Source of the DNA: Owenia fusiformis
Lineage: Eukaryota; Annelida; Polychaeta; Sabellida; Oweniidae
NCBI GenBank assembly: GCA_903813345.2
Contig: CAIIXF020000012.1
Location: forward strand, 22,332,184-22,396,183
Direction: 5' to 3'
DNA length: 64,000 nt
This document shows positions 46,076 to 58,322 of this stretch, one piece after another. Under the pieces are notes generated by a model, which worked only from the letters and a program-made list of their open reading frames with translations, was not told the origin of the DNA and searched no databases. Every line of letters starts with the position of its first letter. The first letter of the stretch is position 1. Both the position numbers and the translations under genes were made by a program.

Positions 46076-46850
46076 CAATAATTGGTTAAAGATTCCCGCT
46101 CTTTTTAAACCAAAAGAAATATGGCTGACAAGGAATGTTCAACTGTAAGAGATTCAGGTAATTTTTATGATTTTAGAACAATAGTTTGAAAATGATCAAT
46201 CAAATATAGATTCAGAAGTTACTGACATACTTGGACATTCTGCATGTGTATTTTGTAATAAGTTAAATGCAAGTATTGCTGTGGTTATTCCAGTTTAGAT
46301 GGTCAAGCATAAATGTGTTATGTATGACCAATTGTACCAGTAACAGTAAAAACATAAGGTATTTTGTAATGATTATGAAGATAAATACTGCTGCACCCAG
46401 AGGTCCTTCATTATCATGAATAACTGTGAGCCTTCTGGCAGTAGGTCCATATCTGGATGGTCAAAATTATAAAACAGGCAAGATAACTTGATCATAGAGA
46501 ATTCCTAAATCTTCAACTAGTTTGTGAAGGATCATCTTTATAGCGTAAAAAGGTAGGATTGAAAACCCGCCCGATGTCCCCCATTCATTCATTTTCGCAA
46601 GAAAGCTGCGACTCACCTGAATGAGCATTCTCAGATTTAAAGATACATCGTGCTATAGGTTTCTCTCCCAGAAAATCAGTGCTGTCATTTATGGGATTCC
46701 CTTAATTTGGCCATGTGACAAACATGATAAACAAATTTTGTCCATGTAAATCCATCCAAAATTAAATGGGGATTGCATGGTTTTCATAGAAAACCACGAA
46801 AATGCTTTCAATTTTGCATGGACAGCGCGCGTCCCTCAATAACAATATTT

Positions 46851-47166
46851 CTCGCAGCCTGCATGGACTTTGCATGTGGATTAACATGCTTTGCATGGAT
46901 TTGAATGGATGCCGCATGTACTTTGCATGGATTTGAATGGATGCCGCATAGATTTTGCATGGATTTGAATGGATGATGAATGGACTTTGCATGGATTTGA
47001 ATGGATGATGATGAATGGACTTTGCATGGATTTGAATGGACTTTGCATGGATTTGAATGGACTTGAATGGACTTTGCATGTTTTTTATAAATGAGTTTTA
47101 ATTTTGCTGCATGGGTGTTGCAATGGGTATTGCATGGAAACGTCGCATGGACTTTGCATGCATGAG
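46851..47166. repeat. 21-bp tandem repeat, ACTTTGCATGGATTTGAATGG
   Basis: About ten degenerate copies of ACTTTGCATGGATTTGAATG with GATGCCGC or GATGATGA inserts. The long minus-strand frames here (IHAKSIQIHAKSI-type peptides) are simply translated repeat. AAGGATCC occurs just outside both CATGCA blocks (45767 and 47182), so they may be two arms of one element. Confidence 0.85.
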
Positions 47167-48324
47167 GTTTTGCTAAGGGCAAAGGATCCGTACCTATTAG
47201 TGTACCTATAAGAACTTAGAAAATTATTGAAAAGGGTAAAATGGAATTCTAGAATTATTCTTATGCAATTTGAATCTTTATTAAGTATATTTTCAACAAA
47301 TCACAAAAATAGTGTGGAAAAATGGTAAAAAGGTGTTTTTTACAGTAATTCTTAACATGTGTCATGTTGACTCTTCAAATAAGTAATTTTGACATATTTT
47401 CACAGAACCTTGATTAAAATCTTGAATTTTGTAGATAGACTTAATTTTACTTTTCAATATAAGAATTACAATGTGTCCTAATCTACTAAGCTTCATTTCA
47501 TGTACCATTCATGCATAAATAGTTAGTAATCCTATTGTATTGAAAGACACCCTATTGTGTTTTTGTTGTAAACAGTGAATGACCTTCTCCATTCATTGAC
47601 AGATTGAGGTACTTCCACAAACCAGACCCCCTCTGAATTTACCTTTATGTTTAGTATTAACACTATTTTATAATTCAAACATGAAATAAGAGAGGGTCTT
47701 AAGTGTGGAAGATACACAATATGAAAGTATAGCAAAAATTTTAGTTTCAAAAGGGAGGTCATATTGAAATTGCCAATATAGTCAAGAATCCATTCTGACT
47801 TGAATCTATTGCTTGAGGTAGGTGCAACATAAAACCTTCTACAAAAACAGAAAATCTTATTTGGAAAGATATTCTGGACTGAACCTTCCAACAAACTCTG
47901 TCATTTACAATAACTATTGTGTCAATGTATCACGCCACAGAGACATCCAACCCGGGTTCCCATAGATAATTCTGAGCACCATGTTCAAACCTCTAAACAG
48001 ATATGTATTTAATTTTCAATGATAACAAGATCAAAGAAAACGTGTCATTTGCAATAAAGCAATTAAATCACAGTTAGGTAACTCAAAATAATGTTTTTCA
48101 AAAATCTGTTCATGGGGTGTATACTATTAAAACATGTGATATGTAAGCAATGAGCCTGATAATCGAAAAAATATGTTTCAGCTAGTCATTACTTCGGATG
48201 AATATTACTTGTTAAGTGTTCATATGAAATAAACTAAGACTATTATGTCATCATTGTTTCAATTTCTTTGACAATGAAAATATAATGCAATGGAAAGTCG
48301 CAACTAGATTTAGCTTGAATTTAG
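47167..48324. other. AT-rich DNA, no recognised feature
   Basis: It contains a 120-residue minus-strand frame at 47532-47894 without recognisable domains or splice context. I treat this frame as chance. Confidence 0.4.
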
Positions 48325-48735
48325 GTTTTGTATTTTCAACTGTTGCTCTTTGTGTTCTACCTTATCTTTAATGATGTTTTGACATAGTATCTAGGTTGAA
48401 TACCTAGGTTAAAGCCACAATATACATAATAAGGGTGATCATGGTACTATCATTCAGAACACATTTAACAAGGTTCATTTTATCATATGATATACCATTT
48501 TTAGGGGTTATTTTATGATTTGTGTTTTCAGTATGTTGCCCTCAATGTCCCACCTTAATGATATATTAATATACCCTCTAGGATGAATGCCTACTGTTAA
48601 ACAACTGAGGTGATCATGGTACTATTGTTGAGAACACATTTATTAAGGTTCATTTTTTCAAAAGATATATTAAGTTTTCGTTTTTTTATGATATGTGTTT
48701 TCAATATGTTGCTCTTTGTGTTTAACGATGTTCTG
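48325..48735. repeat. ~190-bp tandem repeat, just over two copies
   Basis: Each copy has GTTTTCA(A/G)(T/C).TGTTGC(T/C)CT, then GGGTGATCATGGTACTAT or GAGGTGATCATGGTACTAT, then AGAACACATTTA and AAGGTTCATTTT. The third copy stops after TTGCTCTTTGTGTTTA. Confidence 0.8.
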
Positions 48736-49697
48736 ATATATCGATTGAGGAATGGTCAACATAATTAAAATGATCATGAATGAAGACTAACGTACCCTTA
48801 AAATGATATTTAGAATGATTTGCGGAGTCAAACTTAAATGCACTGAATGACCTTAGTTTTAATCCAAATGACCTAACTTCATTTTCGATGTGTTCATAAT
48901 TGATAGAAGTAACTATTTTCATATTATTTTCAATGAAACCTTTGGGGGCACCTTCAGGGGCACCTTCAGGTACATTAGGTAACGGATCCTTTGACACTAC
49001 CCAAAATACCTCCTCTCTCTATATACACGTTATTTCTTAAAGGCCTCGTTAAGTTTTTATAGTCAGGAGTAAATGAACAGTGTTTGTCAAGATTTTTGTC
49101 CACCCCTCAGCTCCCGGGCCTTAGCGCATGAATGTTTTAAATTATAAACCATTTATCTATCACGGACCTCTAGAGTTACCAATTACATATCACAATTGAC
49201 AAACAAAGTACTGGTTAACGATAAATGCACCATTTGAATCTTTGTGCGAGACTCTCTCCATCAGGAACAAAAAATTTTGGCCTGTTAAATTCTCCATCTT
49301 GAGTCAAAAAGACAATGCGAAGCATGCCATAATGTCTATGTCAAAATCCCCACCCTGCATTGGGGGATGCCGCACACAATGATTTGAATGGTTCGTTAAT
49401 CTTGATCTTTTCCATCTTGTATCATTCACCAAACAGTAAGAAAAACTAACAGAATATATAATTCGATTGCAATTTATTTTTCAGAGACAAACATCGCTAC
49501 AATATATGCATAGGCTTATACATTATCATTATTTACACTTTTTATGATGCCATTTGCAATTGAGTTCCTCTATATTTGTATAACCTGGTAATTGATTCTA
49601 ATATATACATGTTTCTGGCTATACCTCCATAGAGAAGATCATGATCATCTATAATCTAATGACATTTTCAGAATTATTTTTAAATATATGTTCCTGT

Positions 49698-49847
49698 TCA
49701 ACCCAGCAGGGCTACTCTAGGATCTGTCCAGTTATTTTTAGATTTATATAGTCCATAACTACCCAATTGATTTTCCATGTCTTCATTGATGTTTTGATCA
49801 GAATACGAAATGTTTTCATATGATGAGAGATCTAGACTCGTAGGACT
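49698..49847 (-). CDS. Probable 3'-terminal exon, tyrosine-rich tail
   Basis: On the minus strand the acceptor TTGCTTACGATGGTAACATGCAG is followed by 49 codons and TGA. The peptide begins SPTSLDLSSYENISYSDQN, continues INEDMENQLGSYGLYKSKNN and ends WTDPRVALLG. It is hydrophilic, acidic, and has YENI, a potential SH2-binding (YxNx) site, so it looks like the cytoplasmic tail of a membrane receptor. Codon use and the lack of lysine runs or poly-A bias make it more gene-like than neighbouring frames. The preceding exons are not identified; upstream on this strand come P-element-type transposase exons and the tandem duplication. The gene is not recognised. Confidence 0.4.
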   Translation of the reverse strand, partial: SPTSLDLSSYENISYSDQNINEDMENQLGSYGLYKSKNNWTDPRVALLG

Positions 49848-50097
49848 CTGCATGTTACCATCGTAAGCAATAAAGTATAAAAAGTATTAATAATATATAG
49901 CTTTTGCTATAAGTCTCACTTTACTTAACCTTTGAGTGACATATATACAAGAAATGATCATGTAGTTTACAGTTCTGATAAATGTTCCGTTCCACATTCT
50001 CCTCTTAAGTCATCTTTGTTTTGATAGTGATGTATTGTCAACAACGAAATTGTGGTTAACTCTCCTTCTACAAAGCCCTGCATTTTAGGTGCAGCAT

Positions 50098-51119
50098 TCA
50101 GCATCGCAACCTGATATACTCGTACAAGTTCATGAAATCTGCAACATTTTGTGAATTGTTTAGACCACTAGCCCTTCTGTGGCGTGAAAAATGTTGCTCC
50201 ATCCTATTCTGACAGAGGAGTTTCTCACTCAGAATATATTGCACGCCCGGCTCTTCGAAAAGTATTATTACCACCAATGAACGCACTGAAAGAATAATAA
50301 ATACGTGTTTCTATTAATTCAGAAAGAATGAGTGCAGTAGAACTGTAGAAACTATGAAAGTGGACATTAACAATCATGGAATAAATAGGCAGTGGGACTT
50401 TGAAAACACTGTTACACTTGTGAGGTGTTCCACTCAGCAGGTTCTTCTGTTATCATAACAAAAATAGTATAACATCTTTATAACTGACTTACTCCCATAA
50501 AACACACACATAAAACCAATTGATTTTTATATTAATTTTATATTTACTGCATATTTAATAAATGCAGCACTTGATCAATGCAACACCTTACCTGCAATCT
50601 TCCATCCTTCCAATGTCGCCAAACCGAGGGTTACTGTTAATTTGTTCTTTTCCTCGCTAGAAAGATTAGGAATTGCTTGAAGTTCTTCACTCAAACTGCA
50701 AAGACAGCCTAAGAACTCCAGAGTCAGCAACTACAACAAAGTTAAATAGCAAAATATTACAGATTTATTACTTGTATATATTTTTCAATATATCATATTT
50801 ACATATTCTCAAGGTTCACCATGGATCATTTGCAATGAACAGTTTTCAGTACAGATCTGTAAATTCAGTGTATAAACACAAAAATGAGTTCAACTGAAAT
50901 ATTCAGAAACGAAATTAAAGCAAATCAATTACCTTCAATCTTCTGTCAGGGGCTCGGACTCTATGATAAGGCTCGTAGAGGGGTTTACTTTTCACCATCA
51001 ATCGTGTATGTTTTGAGTACATCAAAAGCATTATCAATTTTCCTGATGAGCTCTATGGTGGACACATATTCTGCTCTGTCTTGTAGCCCCATGTAGTTGG
51101 CTACAGATGAACTTAGCAC
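50098..51119 (-). pseudogene. P-element/THAP9-type transposase, last three exons, frameshifted
   Basis: Three minus-strand exons with good splice sites read as the C-terminal half of a P-element-like transposase. Exon a is 51119-50933 (VLSSSVANYMGL.., ELIRKIDNAFDVL.., then KPLYEPYHRVRAPDRRLK). Exon b is 50730-50592 (LLTLEFLGCLCSLSEEL.., KLTVTLGLATLEGWKIA). Exon c is 50285-50098 (GVQYILSEKLLCQNRMEQHF, SGLNNSQNVADFMN, stop). The a/b junction is phase 0 and the b/c junction phase 1, and the frames fit. The order matches the family pattern of a VLS..VA..L start, a FIR..D..FD.LN helix, EDFLGYL, then LSEK..Q(D/N).(M/L)E..F..(Q/H)R and NDNP.V..F. Within exon a, at the GGTGAAAAGTAAACC stretch, one frame ends in TAA and the family match resumes in another, so the copy carries a frameshift. 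The THAP and RNase-H parts are absent upstream. Confidence 0.75.
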
Positions 51120-51282
51120 CTAAAATAATAAGTTACATCAACATGTATTTACATCAGTTTGTTAAACTTGGAAATTCAGTGCAACAATTGCAGAGTATGA
51201 AGCATGACAGGCGGTGAGTTTCGTACATATGTCAATTAATTGAAAATTAATTGGTTTTATGTGTGTTTTATGGGAGTAGTTA
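50487..51282. repeat. Inverted repeat pair around two transposase exons
   Basis: TACTCCCATAAAACACACAC with ATAAAACCAATTGATTTT at 50487-50530 is matched by its complement (AATTGGTTTTATGTGTGTTT, TATGGGAGTA) at about 51243-51279. The pair brackets exons a and b of the P-type transposase pseudogene but not exon c. It may be an internal inverted repeat of the transposon or an unrelated MITE family. Confidence 0.7.
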
Positions 51283-51683
51283 ATTGTTGTTGCGATTGTC
51301 AGAATTTGATGTAAACAAATCGGTTACTAGGAAGTAAAGTTGAATGTAGGTCAACGCACATGCGCAGAAGAACGCCATTTTCCATTCATTTCTTGATACA
51401 AGGAGAAAGCAGGTTGTTATCCGAGTGAATCTCGCCCGCCATCCCTCCCCTATTTACCACCCATGAATAATCCCCCAACTAAGGTGAGATCAAGAAATGG
51501 TAAGATAGTTATTGTTAGTGGTACATGAAGGTAAGCAACCAAAGTAATCACCATGGTATTGATCAGATGTACTATTCTATTTTTAGCTAATTAGAAAAAA
51601 CAAAAATGTGTAACAATAAAAACTACTCCCTAAGAAGCCCACATAAACCAAAAAGACAAATAAATCCAATTATTAATACAGTT

Positions 51684-54600
51684 AGTCATCATTCAGTGTA
51701 TTTCTTAGAAAAAATGTTTGCCAGACATACATTTGCCAACAATAGGATTAGAACAATTGAAAAATGTGTCGTTGTGGAAAAACCGTACTGAACCAGAGAG
51801 CAAAATCATCAAATAATAGAACTGATTATGTGTTCCAGTACCTCAAACAAGATGGTATGTAGATATAAATGCTGCAGATAGGTAGCACAAATTGTAGATT
51901 CTATGTGATTTTCCCTTTGTGGTTCTTTTTGTTCTCCCCAAGGCAAGAAGATTGCACCTGAAAGTACATTTAAGGAAAAGATCAGCAATGGTTCAATTAA
52001 AAAGAAAGAAAACCCCGAAACTAAGCCCATAATTTTAACATGAATACCTTAAAATTGAAATTAACCCTACACCGAAAAGAAAAAACCCTTCAATCTACAA
52101 CTGTAGCTAAAATTAACACAGGACTTCAGACCTTCAAAATTTAGATCTGGAGTAGTACTTGAAGTGAACTTTAAAATTGAATCATTACTGAGTAAGTATT
52201 GGTCAACGAAATACAATACAATATAAAGTAATACAATACAAAACAATACAAAACTATACAATACAATACTAAGTACTAGATCCATGATCTTGGTCATCTG
52301 GTTCATTGGTTGTCTGGTTCGTTGGTTGTTTGGTTCGTTGGATGGAGTGTTGGTTAGTTGGTTGATTAATTAGTTAGTTGGTTGGTTAGTTTTAACCTAT
52401 TGGGTGGTCTGGTGGTTGTCTAGTTGGTTAGTTGGTTGGTTAGTAAGTAAGTTGGTTAACAAATTAAGCCTGTTGGGTCATTGGTTGGTCGGTTGGATGT
52501 CCGGTTGGTTGGTCAGTTGTCTGGTTGTTTGACACCCCCAAGAAAAAATAACTGGAGTGATGACTTCCCAAAAACTTGAATTAAACAACCACATCCACAA
52601 TCAAAAGATCCCCATTGCTCCATCAAATCCAACTCAATAAAAAGGTGACTTGAGACCCCCCCCCCCCCCCCATGAAATTGAACTGGAACGGTACTGGAAG
52701 TAGCCCCCTCCCCCCCGACACACACACTATGGAGTGAATACCTTCCAAAAAACTTGAATTAAGCAACCCGAGCTAAAATCTAAAAGACCACCGTTCAAAC
52801 AAACTAAAAAATGAAGTGACTTGAGGCCTCCCCCATTAAAAGTAGAACTGGAATAGTACTGGGAGTAGCCCCATGCTAATGGGATGCAACTGATTGCAAG
52901 AGATAAAACTGGGCAAAAATGCGACATCTATGGTAAGTCCTGGAAACTCGACCTAGTCCCCTCATGAAGAAAAATGTGATTTCAACAGGATCGTTGTTTT
53001 GCAGGGACTTCACCATCTTTGCTACAAATAGATAAAAACATGTTGTAGTAGTTGTTATTTTACATAAAACTTTAAATAAAACTTTGCATTATACTTTACA
53101 GTACTTAAATTTACACTACTAAAAATTTACAGAATATTACAAAAGTTAAAATTTATTTCTCCCAATTTGATATAAACCGGTATCCTTCCATATTTCTGAT
53201 TTTGAAACATGAACTCTATCCCCCCAGAAACCCAACCACCCCCCTCCCACTTTACCTTAGAGTCCGTTTCTCCACCAAAGAATATGGGTCGGCCAACAAA
53301 AGTCCACTAGTAAATATCAAACTGGAAGGCGCCCCTATCCCTATGCAAAACCAGGAAGGAATACTTAACTTAGGTAGCAGGAACGTCGGTTGTAGTCCTA
53401 GTTGGCACGCAGCTGTTGTCTCAGTTGTGTCGTTGGTTATCGGGCTCCTCATCTCCAAGCTGAAATTGAACCTGAAAACAGAGGAACTAAACTGATGTAA
53501 TAATTGAATAAAAAAAATGTACTTACTTTGGTGCTTTGGTGACAGGAACACGAACACCTCTCGCCCATGATACTGTTTACGTGGACTGGACCTGATTGCT
53601 CAAAGTTGTTGAAAGACTGATCCAGCTGTCGCCCTAACTTAGTGTGTTCCCTGCATCTCTCTCATAGTTGTACCTGAAAGAAACAAGATAAGAAAATGAA
53701 AAATACAAGGATGCAACTTGATCGAGTCACTTCCAATACAAGCGGAGGAGGGAATGCCAAGACATTCCTTTCATTGACTCTCGTAAATTTGTCATAGCCT
53801 TGTACCCCTCTCGGCTTAAGATTTATATCATCAAGTCAACTAACTGCTTGGGCAGATGTAACTCTGTAGGAAGAATGGAATAGTGGAGTATATGTATATT
53901 CTTTAAGACTAAATTGAAATGTGGTGTTTCGTATTTCAAAGCAGTTGCCATCTTGACTTGGCCCAATGTGAAGTAGGAATGATTCAGGCAACTATCACAG
54001 ACCACATGTGAAAATAATGAAACATGGCTTCATGGTACATTTGTACATTAAGTGAAATCAAGGCAGTCATCATTTAGTGTATTTCTTAGAAAAAATGTTT
54101 GCCAAACATACATGTGCCAACAATGGGATTAGAATCCCAACAATTGCAAAATGTGTCATTGTGGAATAACCGTACTGAACCAGAGAGCAAAATCATCAAA
54201 TGATAGAACTGATTATGTGTTACAGTACCTTTAACAAGATGGTATGTAGATATAAATGCTGCAGATAGGTAGCACATATTGTAGATTCTCTGTGGTTTTC
54301 CTTTTGTGTTTCTTTTTGTTCTCTCCAAGGCAAGAGGTATGTAGATACAAATGCTGCAGATAGGTAGCACAAATTGTAGATTCTCTGTGGTTTTCCCATT
54401 GTAGTTCTTTTTGTTCTTTCCAAGGCAAGAAGACTGCACCTGAAAGTACATTTAAGGAAAAGATCAGCGATGGTTCAATTAAAAAGAAAGAAAACCCCGA
54501 AACTAAGCCCACAATTTTAACATGAAAACCCTAAAGAAAAGACCCTTCAATCTACAACTGTAGCTAAAATGAACACAAGACTTCAGACCTTCAAAATTTA

Positions 54601-57012
54601 GATCTGGAGTAGTACTTGAAGTGAACTTTAAAATTGAATCATTGCTGAGTAAGTATTGGTCAACGAAATACAATACAATACAAAAAAACAATACAATACA
54701 ATACAAAACAATACAAACTATACAATACAATACTAAGCACTAGATCCATGATCTTGGTCATCTGGTTCATTGGTTGTCTGGTTCGTTGGTTGTCTGGTTC
54801 GTTGGTTGGTTCGTTGGTTGGAGTGTTGGTTAGATTGTTGATTAATCAGTTAATTTGTTGGTTAGTTTTAACCTATTGGGTGGTCTGGTGGTTGTCTGGT
54901 TGGTTAGTTGGTTGGTTAGTAAGTAAGTTGGTTGGTTAGATTAAGCCTATTGGGTCATAGGTTGGTCGTTGGATGTCCGGTTGGTTGGTTGTCTGGTTGT
55001 TTGACACCCCAAAGAAAAAATAACTGGAGTGATGACTTCCCAAAAACTTGAATTAAACAACCACATCCACAATCAAAAGATCCCCATTGCTCCATCAAAT
55101 CCAACTCAATAAAAAGGTGACTTGAGACCCCCCCCCATGAAATTGAACTGGAACGGTACTGGAAGTAGCCCCCCCCCCCCCCGAACACACACACTATGGA
55201 GTGAATACCTTCCCAAAAACTTGAATTAAGCAACCCAAGCTAAAATCTAAAAGACCACCGCTCAAACAAACTAAAAAGTGAAGTGACTTGAGGCCTCCCC
55301 ATTAAAAGTAGAACTGGAATAGTACTGGGAGTAGCCCCCTGCTAACTAATGGGATGCAACTGATTGCAAGAGAAAAAACTGGGCAAAAATGCGACATCTA
55401 TGGTAAGTCCTGGAAACTCGACCTAGTCCCCTCATGAAGAAAAATGTGATTTCAACAGGATCGTTGTTTTGCAGGGACTTCACCATCTTTGCTACAAATA
55501 GATAAAAACATGTTGTAGTAGTTGTTATTTTACATAAAACTTTAAATAAAACTTTGCATTATACTTTACAGTACTTAAATTTACACTACTAAAAATTTAC
55601 AGAATATTACAAAAGTTAAAATTTATTTCTCCCAATTTGATATAAACCGGTATCCTTCCATATTTCTGATTTTGAAACATGAACTCTATCCCCCCAGAAA
55701 CCCAACCACCCCCTCCCACTTTACCTTAGAGTCCGTTTCTCCACCAAAGAATATGGGTCGGCCAACAAAAGTCCACTAGTAAATATCAAACTGGAAGGCG
55801 CCCCTATCCCTATGCAAAACCAGGAAGGAATACTTAACTTAGGTAGCAGGAACGTCGGTTGTAGTCCTAGTTGGCACGCAGCTGTTGTCTCAGTTGTGTC
55901 GTTGGTTATCGGGCTCCTCATCTCCAAGCTGAAAGTGAACCTGAAAACAGAGGAATTAAACTGATGTAATAATTGAATAAAAAAGAATGTACTTACTTTG
56001 GTGCTTTGGTGACAGGAACACGAACACCTCTCGCCCATGATACTGTTTACGTGGACTGGACCTGATGGCTCAAAGTTGTCAAAAGACTGATCCAGCTGTC
56101 GCCCTAACTTAGTGTGTTCGCTGCATCTCTCTCATAGTTGTACCTGAAAGAAACAAGATAAGAAAATGAAAAATACAAGGATGCAACTTGATCGAGTCAC
56201 TTCCAATACAAGCGGAGGAGGGAATGCCAAGACATTCCTTTCATTGACTCTCGTAAATTTGTCATAGCCTTGTACCCCTCCCGGCTAAAGATTTATATCA
56301 TCAAGTCAACAAACTGCTTGGGCAGATGTAACTCTGTAGGAAGAATGGAATAGTGGAATAGTGGAGTATATGTATATTCTTTAAGACTAAATTGAAATGT
56401 GGTTTCGTATTTCAAAGCAGTTGCCATCTTGACTTGGCCCAATGTGAAGTAGGAATGATTCAGGCAACCATCACAGACCACATGTGAAAATAATGAAACA
56501 TGGCTTCATTGTACATTTGTACATTAAGTGAAATCAAGGCAGTCATCATTTAGTGTATTTCTTAGAAAAAATGTTTGCCAAACATACATGTGCCAACAAT
56601 GGGATTAGAATCCCAACAATTGCAAAATGTGTCATTGTGGAATAACCGTACTGAACCAGAGAGCAAAATCATCAAATGATAGAACTGATTATTTGTTACA
56701 GTACCTTTAACAAGATGGTATGTAGATATAAATGCTGCAGATAGGTAGCACGAATTGTAGATTCTCTGTGGTTTTCCTTTTGTGTTTCATTTTGTTCTCT
56801 CCAGGCTGAGACTAACATAAAAGGCAAGAGGTATGTAGATACAAATGCTGCAGATACACTGTAGGTAGCACAAATTGTAGATTCTCTGTGGTTTTCCCTT
56901 TTCGGTTCTTTTTGTTCTCTCCAAGGCAAGAAGACTGCACTTGAAAGTACATTTAAGGAAAAGATCAGCGATAATCCCGAAACTAAGCCCACGATTTTAA
57001 CATGAATACCTC
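51684..57012. repeat. Tandem segmental duplication, two full units plus a partial third
   Basis: Units start at GTCATCATT(C/T)AGTGTATTT: A at about 51684-54066, B at 54067-56542, and C, partial, from 56543 to about 57012. Copies are nearly identical. B differs from A by an internal ~90-bp duplication (54331-54425) and small changes, and C repeats that internal duplication with an insert. Each full unit contains an (ATACA)n tract, a GGTTGGTTAG-type tract (52300-52520, 54770-55000), poly-C runs, and spliceable blocks on the minus strand. One block runs CTGTTTTCAG..CTCTAAG|GTAAAG (about 53485-53262). Another runs TTTCTTTCAG..CACCAAA|GTAAGT (about 53672-53527). The frames of these blocks do not give a consistent protein, and a one-base indel shifts one between A and B. 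I recognise no gene product. Confidence 0.9.
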
Positions 57013-57103
57013 AAAAAATGAGAAGATTTGTTTTGTAAAATGTGTAAAAAACGTGAAAATTCAGTGAAAAAAATCTTCTCACAAGTCTTCTCTAGGCACA
57101 TCA

Positions 57104-57780
57104 GTGCAAAACTGGAAGATGTAGACAATGTGGGGAAGGAGTGATTCTTGTTTGAAAAATAACATGTGACTCAATTGAGGAATGCAGAAATTCCCAACAT
57201 GAAAATTTCACAATCTTGAAATTTTCAAACTCTTCCTGAGAAGTCGTTTTTATTATTTCACATATGCTTGTGCCCTGTAATCATTACACAGACATCAAAG
57301 AACAACAAAAAACTTTAGTTTGAGAAAAAGGTGCAGTTTAAAGAATTTGAGAAGATTTTTTTCTAGGAGTAGCCCGTGAAAAACCGCTGATTCAAAATAT
57401 CTGAACATTTCAGAAAATATACTTCAAACATATATCAAAAACGAAGGAGCAACGGAAATTTGAAAAATTACCCGATAAAAAAATTGGGATCAAAATAAGG
57501 AAAAAAGTACACTTCCCAAATTGTTTTTTTTCTATTTTTTTAAATTTGTATGAGAGATTTCAAAATTCTAAAGCTCCTTCCATTTTGGGCTATATTAAAG
57601 GGATGTTTCAGAGAAATTAGAAAAAAAATGTTCAGAGACCTTTGCCAACTACATGTAGGCACATAAGTGCACTCTTTGTGCAAAACTGGAAGATATAGAC
57701 AATGTGGGGAAAGAGTGATTCTTGTTTGAAAAATAACATGTGACTCAATTGAGGGATGCAGAAAATTTCCCATCATGCAC
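57104..57780. repeat. ~95-bp direct repeat pair
   Basis: GTGCAAAACTGGAAGAT..AGACAATGTGGGGAA.GAGTGATTCTTG..GACTCAATTGAGG.ATGCAGAAA occurs at 57104-57200 and 57679-57775 with few differences. The AT-rich sequence between has no gene. Confidence 0.75.
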
Positions 57781-57997
57781 CCTGACCTTAAAATATACAA
57801 TAGTTAGGTTTTGCTCATATGTTTCTATTTTTCACAAACTGTTGTAATATGCTCATCTTATCTTATTGCTTATCTTTTGAATTCAAAGTAGTAATAAATA
57901 TAAATTGACTCGGACTGACGAATGAAAACACAAGTACAAGTTTGTGTATACGTATTCGAAATAACTTATTTCAAAAAGGCTCTAATACCCATACAAA

Positions 57998-58322
57998 TTA
58001 GGTTATTCTTTCAAAACAACATTTTTGCCCATGCTATTTTCTGGAACAAAATAAAGTATGAAGACATGAGTGTATTTCCTTGCTTTCTTCAGGAAAGTAT
58101 CATTACATTGTCTTCTCTAAGTAAACCTAGTAAGTGGTCAATGGAAAGTCAGTGTTATTGAGAAATTTGGAGTAGAAATTTGGAAAATCGAAAAGGTGGC
58201 CATTTTGAATGATTTTTCTTAAGAAATTTCATGGAGTTGCCGATTACTTTACTTTGTTCAAGGAAATAGCATGGGCAGGTCCAGTATAGCATTTTTAAAT
58301 GTGGTTTGAAAGAATAACCTAG
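57998..58322. repeat. Inverted repeat pair, possible MITE
   Basis: TTAGGTTATTCTTTCAAAAC..CCCATGCTATTTTCTGGAACAAA at 57998-58059 matches, inverted, 58245-58322 (TTTGTTCAAGGAAATAGCATGGG..GTTTGAAAGAATAACCTA). The right arm has about 15 extra bases. The element would be about 325 bp. Confidence 0.65.

Noticed and set aside
46762-47182. Repetitive proteins of 105 and 124 residues
   Set aside because: They are two frames of the same 21-bp repeat and have no start context or domain.
47532-47894. 120-residue minus-strand protein
   Set aside because: No domain, no splice context, AT-driven composition; treated as chance.
53202-53557. Opposing frames of 97 (plus) and 101 (minus) residues, and the copies at about 55.7-56.0 kb
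   Set aside because: Conservation between units only reflects recent duplication, and a one-base indel between copies shifts the minus-strand frame; the plus frame's hydrophobic stretch alone is not enough for a gene.
54118-54140. tRNA-like B box (GGGATTAGAATCCC region)
   Set aside because: No matching A box or cloverleaf could be drawn around it.
54086-54512. Peptides such as ENHRESTICATYLQHLYLHT in three frames
   Set aside because: The short tandem block is open in all frames, so no frame is favoured; no domain recognised.
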